Positions 55,452-64,000 of a stretch of DNA of 64,000 bases are shown in pieces. Within the stretch, counting starts at the first letter, position 1. Each line of letters begins with the position of its first letter. Location: positions 51,816 to 115,815 of the forward strand of contig ABYL01000008.1 of the NCBI GenBank assembly GCA_000173575.1. Direction: 5' to 3'. Origin of the DNA: Burkholderia sp. H160. GTDB taxonomy: Bacteria; Pseudomonadota; Gammaproteobacteria; Burkholderiales; Burkholderiaceae. Below the pieces are notes generated by a model. It was given only the letters and a program-made list of their open reading frames with translations, was not told the DNA's origin and made no database searches. The translations under genes were made by a program, and so were the position numbers.

Positions 55452-58409
55452 TCAGGCTCCGGCAGCTTGGGGATGGCACACACCGGCCAGCACCTGAATC
55501 CAAGGGCGTGGCTCGGTGGTCAGGGTGTCCTCCACCCAGCGGCGGTACTCATCAAATACTTTGTGGATTTGCTGGCTGCGCCGCTCGAAGCGGCCTTGCT
55601 TGACTGTTTCGAGCTGATTTTCCAGGGTCAGCTCAAGCTGTTCCATCTGGCGGCCCTGCAGGCGCTCCAGTTCGATGAGGGTGTCCTTTAGTCTTCCCTC
55701 CATGTCAGTGGAGAAGGTCTGCTGGCGTTCCACCATGAACTCGTGCATGTGTTTCACCGCCAATGGCAGCGCTTGTTGCATCTGTGCCTGAAGCTCCTGC
55801 AGCGCCGGCGTTTCGCCACGGTTTGGTAGACCGCCCGCACGAACACCCGCGCGTGCGATGAAAGCATCGAACGATTCCAGAGTGAACGCACCGTCGCCGT
55901 CGCGGCAGGCGACCTGCCATTCGACCAGCAGCGGCTGGCCTTTTCGGTTCGGAATCAGGCTCATCAAGATGAACGCCTGTTCATCGGGCGCGAGCTTGTG
56001 GCTTTGCAGCAGCGGCGCTTTGTGACGACCGAAGTGCGTGAGCACCCGGTCACCAAGCCACTCCATAATGGGATGTTGCGGCCATAGGTAGTGCTGCTGC
56101 GGCCACGTTTCTTCTTCGGAGCGTGCCTGACGGGCAATTTCAATCGCGTCCATCATACGCTTCGTGCTGGCATTGAGCGTGTAATGGTCGTTATCGGCCT
56201 GCACTTCACGAGGAAGCTGGCGCAGGCGCTCCTGCAGGTCGCGTGGAGCGGTTATCGCGATAACCTGCTCTTCGTCGTGCGAGGTCCAGTCGCACAGTGT
56301 CTGCCCCTGATTGAGCTGCGTGAGGGCCGTCTTCGCGTAGTGGTAATCGCTCTCGAACAGCGATGTCCGGTCGTCAATCTGGTCGAGACTGCTGCCGGCA
56401 GGCATAGTGGGCGTATGGTCCGCGTGACCAACCGCACTCTCTGCGCCGCCGCCAAAGAGCTGCATCAGCCAGTCGCCGCCGTCTTCATCGACAGTGTCGT
56501 TCGCTGCATTCTGGTCGAGCTGAGCTTCAACTGCCTCCGGTTGCATTCTGTCGGCCATGAAATCGGCTACTTTCGCTTCTTCTTTATCCGGGTCGAAAAC
56601 GTTAAGAAACGCCGACGGGTCACCGAGATTCTGGTACGCCTGGTCGTCCTTGGCCTGCAAGATTTCCAGAATGCGCAGGTCACCACGAATCCTTTCGTTC
56701 ACCGTTTCGGTAAAGAGATAGAGGATGTTCGGCTGATGCTTCTGCCCATATCGGTCCACGCGACCATTGCGCTGCTGGAACACCATCAGCGACCATGGCA
56801 GGTCGAAGTGCGCGAGGCGATGGCAGAAGTAATGCAGGTTCAGACCTTCGCTCGCGACGTCGGAACACAGCAACACACGCAGCGTGTCCTCCTTGCGACC
56901 GAAGCGCTCGACCAGTGACTGCTGGTCGGTATCAGGCAAGCCGCCATGCAATACGGCCAGTTGGTTCGAGTTGAGTTGTAGGTCAACGGAAAGCTGTCTT
57001 TGCAACCACTCCAGTGTGTCGATACGCTCAGAGAAGATGACCAGACGGTCGTCTGCGTTACGCAGCTGCCAACCGAACTCATCTGAACGCAATTGTTCGA
57101 GCAGTCGCTGGTACTTGCTGAAGCTGCGCGCAGTGGAGTCATTGACGAGTACCTCGAGCGCATCAGCCAGGACTTCAAGCCCCTCCACCTCGGACAGTTC
57201 CTCGGGCGTAGGACCGGGCTTGTTCCGCAACACTGCAATGCGCCGGTCGGTCGACTTGAGGGCCGCCGCCGGACTTGAGAACAGCGCCTTCTGCATGCCT
57301 ACGCGCTGCAGCTCCTGCTGGTGCCCGCCATTCCTCTGGCCGCCCTGCGTGAAAGGCACTTCGAGCAGCGCACGGTACGCGGCCTCCTCCTCCGCACTGG
57401 CTCCCTGCCGCAGGCAAAGCGTCTTGCGCTCCTGGAAATCAGACTGCACCTGGTCCTTGATGTCCTTCTTGAACCGCCGGATAACCAACCCCTTGCTGCG
57501 GAAATCTGCCGGCGTGTAGTTGTCTGGGTCAGGTATGGCAGTCGGGTCCAGCAGGCTCATAAGCGATGCAAAGCTACGCGCCGAGCCATCATGTGGCGTC
57601 GCGGAGAGCAGGATGAGCGTATCTGAGCGACTGGACAGCAGCCGCGCTAGGCGTGCGCGACGAGACAGGCCGCCCTCACCCGCGCGCGCGGCCACGTTGT
57701 GACATTCGTCAATGACAATGATGTCCCACCACGCGTTCTCAAGATAATTTCGATACTCAAGATTGCTTTTGAGCGTGTCGATGGAGATGATGCTGCGGTC
57801 GAAGTAATTGAACGGGTTATGGTTCGTCGGAATCCGATTGCGCACCCGGGCAAGGCCCACCGAATCGAGGCGAACCAGAGGAATCGTGAAGCGACTCCAC
57901 CATTCCTTTTGAAATTGCGTGAGCATCGCCTTCTGCGTGACGACGAGGATGCGCTTGCCGCGCCCGCGCTGAATCAGCTCGGTGGCAAGAATTCCCGCTT
58001 CCAGCGTCTTACCAAGACCGACCGCGTCGGCAATCAGAATGCGCGAGCGCGGTTGATTCAGCGCCTGCAGCGCAGGGTCGAGCTGATACGGCACAACGTT
58101 CATCACACCACGATGACCGAGATGGATGCGTGCGTCGTTCGCCACGCCTCGGCGGCGCAAGCTTTCGAGGTACAGGACCGTTGCGTTGTACGTGGGGCTT
58201 GTGTCGGGCACCAGTTCGGTTTCCGCTGGGTCTAGGACCTCGATTGCGTCTTCCAGTTCGGTCAGAAACAACGCTGACTGACCTCGAACCAGCGCTGAGA
58301 CGCCGTCGCAAGTCAACAACGAACCGCCGTCGGTCGTGGGGTCAACACGACGAATGAGCCATTCTTCATCACGGATGACGGCACGCGAGCCCGGTGCGAA
58401 GGGAAGCAT
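55452..58409 (-). CDS. drmD: DrmD-like SNF2 helicase, first gene of the DISARM-like operon
   Basis: The 985-residue SNF2-family ATPase begins MLPFAPGSRAVIRDEEWLIR, a start typical of DrmD. It has LIADAVGLGKTLEAGILA (Walker A, near 130), IIVIDECHNVAARA (DECH box, near 234) and FQQRNGRVDRYGQ (motif VI, near 548). A helical C-terminal domain follows. In class 1 DISARM, drmD and drmMI precede drmA-drmB-drmC; here the first two are followed by different genes. It is the promoter-proximal gene of a run from 58.4 to 41.8 kb with gaps of 56 bases or less. The symbol is a best match, not a verified call. Confidence 0.75.
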   Translation of the reverse strand: MLPFAPGSRAVIRDEEWLIRRVDPTTDGGSLLTCDGVSALVRGQSALFLTELEDAIEVLDPAETELVPDTSPTYNATVLYLESLRRRGVANDARIHLGHRGVMNVVPYQLDPALQALNQPRSRILIADAVGLGKTLEAGILATELIQRGRGKRILVVTQKAMLTQFQKEWWSRFTIPLVRLDSVGLARVRNRIPTNHNPFNYFDRSIISIDTLKSNLEYRNYLENAWWDIIVIDECHNVAARAGEGGLSRRARLARLLSSRSDTLILLSATPHDGSARSFASLMSLLDPTAIPDPDNYTPADFRSKGLVIRRFKKDIKDQVQSDFQERKTLCLRQGASAEEEAAYRALLEVPFTQGGQRNGGHQQELQRVGMQKALFSSPAAALKSTDRRIAVLRNKPGPTPEELSEVEGLEVLADALEVLVNDSTARSFSKYQRLLEQLRSDEFGWQLRNADDRLVIFSERIDTLEWLQRQLSVDLQLNSNQLAVLHGGLPDTDQQSLVERFGRKEDTLRVLLCSDVASEGLNLHYFCHRLAHFDLPWSLMVFQQRNGRVDRYGQKHQPNILYLFTETVNERIRGDLRILEILQAKDDQAYQNLGDPSAFLNVFDPDKEEAKVADFMADRMQPEAVEAQLDQNAANDTVDEDGGDWLMQLFGGGAESAVGHADHTPTMPAGSSLDQIDDRTSLFESDYHYAKTALTQLNQGQTLCDWTSHDEEQVIAITAPRDLQERLRQLPREVQADNDHYTLNASTKRMMDAIEIARQARSEEETWPQQHYLWPQHPIMEWLGDRVLTHFGRHKAPLLQSHKLAPDEQAFILMSLIPNRKGQPLLVEWQVACRDGDGAFTLESFDAFIARAGVRAGGLPNRGETPALQELQAQMQQALPLAVKHMHEFMVERQQTFSTDMEGRLKDTLIELERLQGRQMEQLELTLENQLETVKQGRFERRSQQIHKVFDEYRRWVEDTLTTEPRPWIQVLAGVCHPQAAGA

Positions 58410-58869
58410 GTTGTGTAATTTCCCAGAATCAATACGTTTTTATTATCACTGTCACACGGAGTGCCCGTCTGGTTCGCGACCAACGTGACCCCGTGTCGTA
58501 CGCCAAGCTTTGGTCACTTCAAACCATGAATCTTAGAGAAAGCAGGGCATTTTCATCAAATTAAATAGGCTGTCGTATGTCGCCCATCCGCATCCGAAGA
58601 ATATTCATAGGGCATCAAAAAATCGGCGGCCATCGTATCAGGGCATTTCGCGACATCCGCAGTCGCAGGCAGATGGGTCAACGACCTCGGCAAAAGTCGT
58701 GACCACCAAAAAAGAGGGCCTGTAAGCATCTGGACTTACAGGCCCTCTGGACTCTAGCGATGACAGTTCTGCCGAAACATCAACCCAAACTATCGGGTCG
58801 ATGCGAGCCATAAATTTCTCAGCTTACGCGTCCGTTTTTCTCAGGATATGCGTCCGTCTACAATTACCC
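58410..58869. other. Intergenic region between gyrB and the DISARM-like operon
   Basis: 460 bases without a gene. The right part carries the gyrB terminator (58708-58748). The 60 bases before the drmD-like start are AT-rich (TAATAAAA on the minus strand near 58440) and should hold the operon promoter. This is the right-hand boundary between the core chromosome and the island. I found no direct repeat matching the araC side. Confidence 0.5.
58708..58748 (-). terminator. Rho-independent terminator of gyrB
   Basis: A perfect 14-bp stem (AGAGGGCCTGTAAG at 58713-58726, inverted at 58735-58748) with an eight-base loop. On the minus strand it is followed by a run of T residues (A-run at 58708-58713). 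It lies about 120 bases after the gyrB stop. Confidence 0.9.
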
Positions 58870-61389
<2,520 letters not shown>

Positions 61390-61401
61390 TCAAAACGCCA
61401 T

Positions 61402-61430
61402 AAAAACGCCAAAGGGGCGCTGTGCCCCTT
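61402..61430 (-). terminator. Terminator downstream of dnaN
   Basis: AAGGGGC (61412-61418), a five-base loop and GCCCCTT (61424-61430) pair perfectly. On the minus strand the stem is followed by GGCGTTTTTATGGCGTTTTG. It lies about 25 bases after the dnaN stop and before gyrB. Confidence 0.75.
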
Positions 61431-61455
61431 GGTGTTCTTCTTGATGTTGGACGCG

Positions 61456-62559
61456 TCAGATGCGCATCGGCATCACCACGTACTTGAACTCGTCGTTCTC
61501 GGGAATCGTGATCAACGCGCTGGAGCTGGCATCACCGAGGCTCACTTGCAGCATGTCGACCTTCAGGTTCGCAAGCACGTCGAGCAGATACGTGACGTTG
61601 AACCCGATATCGACGCTGTCGCCGTCGTATGCGATTTCCAGTTCTTCCTGCGCCTCTTCCTGATCGGCGTTGGTCGACATGATCTTCAACTGGCCCGGCT
61701 CGACGATGCAGCGCACGCCCTTGAATTTGTCCGACGTCAGAATCGCCGCGCGTTGCAGCGAGCGCTGCAGTTCTTCGCGGCCAATCAGGAATTTGTTCTT
61801 GTGTGACTTCGGAATCACGCGCTGGAAGTCGGGGAACTTGCCTTCCACGAGCTTCGACACGAGTTCGACCTGGCCAAACGTGAACTTGACCTGCGTCTGC
61901 GCGATGTCGATCTTGACCGTGTCGTCGATGTCTTCGAGCAGGCGCTGCAGTTCGAGAATCGTCTTGCGCGGAATGATCACTTCCTGGCGCGCAAACGAAC
62001 CCTCGATCTTCATCGACGAGAACGCGAGACGGTGGCCGTCCGTCGCGACCGCCATCAATTGGTCGCCGTCCACCACCAGCAGCATGCCGTTCAGGTAGTA
62101 GCGGATGTCCTGCTGGGCCATCGAGAAATGGACCATGCCGAGCAACTGGCGGAACGTCTTTTGCGGAACCACGAGGCTCGCGCCGTAGTCTTTAGCCTGA
62201 GCGACGGTCGGGAATTCATCCGCGGCGAGCGTTTGCAGCGCAAAGCGGCTCTTGCCGGATTGCACGGTCAGACGCTTGTCGTTCAGCGTCAGCGTGACCT
62301 GGCCTTCGGGCATCGCACGCAGAATGTCGAGGAGCTTGCGCGCCGCCACCGTGGTCGCGACCGAATCGCCGCCCACGCCGAAATCGGCGCGCGTGGTGAT
62401 TTGCAACTCGAGGTCGGTCGACAGGAACGATACGTCAGGACCGTTCTTGGTGATCAGCAAATTGGCGAGGATCGGCAACGTATGGCGGCGTTCGACGATG
62501 CCGCTCACGGTTTGCAGCGGCCTGAGGAGGTTATCGCGTTCGGTCTTGACCAGTTGCAT
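61456..62559 (-). CDS. dnaN: DNA polymerase III beta sliding clamp
   Basis: The clamp encircles DNA and tethers the replicase. The 367-residue protein begins MQLVKTERDNLLRPLQTVSG and ends NDEFKYVVMPMRI, both typical of proteobacterial DnaN. I start it at the ATG 62559 with AAGGAACCC upstream; the longer frame (to 62643) adds 28 residues with no family match. It lies between dnaA and gyrB with a terminator on the gyrB side. Confidence 0.97.
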   Translation of the reverse strand: MQLVKTERDNLLRPLQTVSGIVERRHTLPILANLLITKNGPDVSFLSTDLELQITTRADFGVGGDSVATTVAARKLLDILRAMPEGQVTLTLNDKRLTVQSGKSRFALQTLAADEFPTVAQAKDYGASLVVPQKTFRQLLGMVHFSMAQQDIRYYLNGMLLVVDGDQLMAVATDGHRLAFSSMKIEGSFARQEVIIPRKTILELQRLLEDIDDTVKIDIAQTQVKFTFGQVELVSKLVEGKFPDFQRVIPKSHKNKFLIGREELQRSLQRAAILTSDKFKGVRCIVEPGQLKIMSTNADQEEAQEELEIAYDGDSVDIGFNVTYLLDVLANLKVDMLQVSLGDASSSALITIPENDEFKYVVMPMRI

Positions 62560-62836
62560 AGGGTTCCTTCGTTGATATAACGGCCTGCGCGCCTTATTGG
62601 GCAAGCTTTTCAGCATGCAGCCGTGGCTCCCCGCCGGCGCCACGAAAAGCGCCCGACACGGCGTGAAATCCGCCCGCGGCCGCCGGGCGGTTAAACCTGT
62701 ATTGTGCCTGAAAACGGGACCGCCTCACTAAATTGGGGGCGAGTTTGGGAATAAACAGGTCGATTTTGCGCAGCGTGTTCCGGGTTGCCGCCGGTTTGTT
62801 CGTCCCCTGCCCGTTTTTCCCTACTTTCCGGCCCGC
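62560..62836. other. dnaA-dnaN intergenic region
   Basis: 277 bases. A perfect 7-bp GC-rich hairpin (CCGCCCG at 62670-62676, CGGGCGG at 62684-62690) could attenuate read-through from dnaA. I see no consensus DnaA box (TTATCCACA) here, so the origin is probably on the other side of dnaA, outside the window. Confidence 0.6.
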
Positions 62837-64000
62837 CTAGCCCTTCAGCGTCTGTTCCAGCACGTGCAGTTCGTGATTCAGCTGCGCATCCTTGCTGCGC
62901 TCGTCGGCGATCTTGCGCACCGCGTGCAGCACCGTCGTGTGGTCGCGCCCACCGAACAGCTCGCCGATTTCCGGCAGGCTCTTCTGCGTCAACTCCTTCG
63001 CCAGATACATCGCGATCTGCCGCGGCCGCGCGATATTCGCCGGACGCTTCTTCGAGTACATGTCCGCAACCTTGATGCTGTAGAAGTCGGCGACCGTTTT
63101 CTGGATGTTTTCCACCGAGATCTGGCGGTTCTGCACCGTCAGCAGGTCTTTCAGCGCTTCCTTGGTCAGCTCGATCGTGATTTCGCGGCCGTGGAACTTC
63201 GAATACGCGAGGATCTTGCGCAGCGCGCCTTCCAGTTCGCGCACGTTCGAGCGCAGATGCTTCGCGACGAAGAAAGCGACGTCCTCGTTCAGGCTCACGA
63301 ATTCCGATTGCGCCTTGCGCATCAGAATCGCGACGCGCATTTCGAGCTCGGGCGGCTCGATCGCCACCGTCAGACCGGAGTCGAAGCGCGAGATCAGGCG
63401 ATCGTCGATACCCGAGATTTCCTTCGGATACGTGTCGCTCGTGATGATCACCTGCGCCTTGTTCGCGACCAGTGCCTCGAACGCGTAGAAGAATTCCTCT
63501 TGTGTGCGCGATTTGCCAGAAAAGAACTGAATATCGTCGATCAGCAGCAGGTCGAGCGAGTGGTAGTAGCGCTTGAAGTCGTCGAACGCCTTGCGCTGGT
63601 ACGCCTTCACGACGTCGGACACATACTGTTCCGCGTGGATGTAGCGGATCCGCGCGCCGGGTTTGTCCATCAGCAGCTGGTTGCCGATCGCGTGAATCAG
63701 GTGGGTCTTGCCGAGGCCCACGCCGCCGTACAGGAACAGCGGGTTATACGAGATGCCGGGGTTGTCGGCGACCTGGATCGCCGCGGCGCGCGCGAGCTGG
63801 TTCGCCTTACCGGTCACGAAGTTGTCGAAGGTCAGCACGGGGTTCAGCTTCGAGCGCTCGTACATCGAGTCGTTCTCGCCGCTGCCAGCCGCGCCCGCGC
63901 CCTGGCCCGGACGCCAGGTACGGCGCCCAGCCGCGGCTTCATTCGCGTCGAGGCTCGGCAGATCGAGGTCGGCGGCGTCTTCGGCCGCGCTGCGCGCGTT
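62837..64000 (-). CDS. dnaA: Chromosomal replication initiator DnaA (5' end outside the window)
   Basis: DnaA opens the origin. The part seen covers the end of the variable linker ([18 protein letters not shown]), the AAA+ domain ([40 protein letters not shown] Walker [14 protein letters not shown] Walker B) and the DNA-binding domain with [20 protein letters not shown] and [15 protein letters not shown]. It ends at LEQTLKG. The reading frame is open to base 64000, so the first Met is beyond the window. The internal Met at 63865 is not the start. Confidence 0.98.
   Translation of the reverse strand, partial: NARSAAEDAADLDLPSLDANEAAAGRRTWRPGQGAGAAGSGENDSMYERSKLNPVLTFDNFVTGKANQLARAAAIQVADNPGISYNPLFLYGGVGLGKTHLIHAIGNQLLMDKPGARIRYIHAEQYVSDVVKAYQRKAFDDFKRYYHSLDLLLIDDIQFFSGKSRTQEEFFYAFEALVANKAQVIITSDTYPKEISGIDDRLISRFDSGLTVAIEPPELEMRVAILMRKAQSEFVSLNEDVAFFVAKHLRSNVRELEGALRKILAYSKFHGREITIELTKEALKDLLTVQNRQISVENIQKTVADFYSIKVADMYSKKRPANIARPRQIAMYLAKELTQKSLPEIGELFGGRDHTTVLHAVRKIADERSKDAQLNHELHVLEQTLKG

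Noticed and set aside
62560-62836. Replication origin between dnaA and dnaN
   Set aside because: No DnaA-box consensus or AT-rich unwinding stretch was seen.

Overview
The window is the replication-origin side of a beta-proteobacterial chromosome, most likely Burkholderia sensu lato (Paraburkholderia or Caballeronia). It has a dnaA-dnaN-gyrB block on the minus strand at the right edge (58.87-64.0 kb), high GC, an AraC/GyrI regulator and a BPSL0761-type small protein. About 57 kb between gyrB and the damaged araC gene at the left edge is a composite genomic island, mostly anti-phage genes and the mobile machinery that carries them. The genus is inferred from protein resemblance, not from a search.

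Left to right: (1) 0-1.3 kb, an araC-type gene with an early stop whose 3' end is joined to an internal fragment of a serine recombinase gene. (2) 2.1-6.1 kb, an intact mobility module with overlapping genes: zinc-ribbon protein, large serine recombinase, ParB-like and RepB/ParB-like proteins. (3) 6.3-19.9 kb, cargo: a membrane protein, an Mrr-type restriction enzyme, a PLD-type nuclease-like protein and a two-gene system that looks like Druantia type III (DruH + DruE). (4) 20.05-20.36 kb, a frameshifted copy of the 3' end of the RepB-like gene, so cargo 3 lies between two copies of the same sequence. (5) 20.5-27.6 kb, a protein with a PD-(D/E)xK-like motif, a DUF262/HNH (GmrSD-like) protein and a single-chain SIR2-Argonaute (fused SPARSA type). 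(6) 27.7-33.3 kb, a Tn7/Tn5053-type transposition operon (TnsA, TniA/TnsB, TniB/TnsC, TniQ), every junction a 4-nt ATGA overlap.

(7) 33.7-38.8 kb, ordinary accessory genes (DUF6471, BPSL0761, metallophosphoesterase, hypotheticals), several frameshifted. (8) 39.0-58.4 kb, a second large defence locus on the minus strand: a DrmD-like SNF2 helicase, a giant Eco57I-type adenine methylase, a 2139-residue DEAD/DEAH-DUF1998 helicase and a UvrD-like helicase with a RelE/ParE-like N-terminus. A diverged relative of the last gene faces it on the plus strand. This is DISARM-like, but I see no separate drmB or drmC.

Taken together, the region next to the origin seems to have gathered defence elements in layers: recombinase-ParB-RepB modules, a Tn7-like element and a DISARM-like operon. 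Broken copies of the mobility genes mark the seams. The least standard parts are the DISARM-like operon with its paired toxin-fold/UvrD helicases, the recombinase-ParB-RepB module as a defence carrier, and the single-chain SIR2-Argonaute beside a Tn7-like operon.
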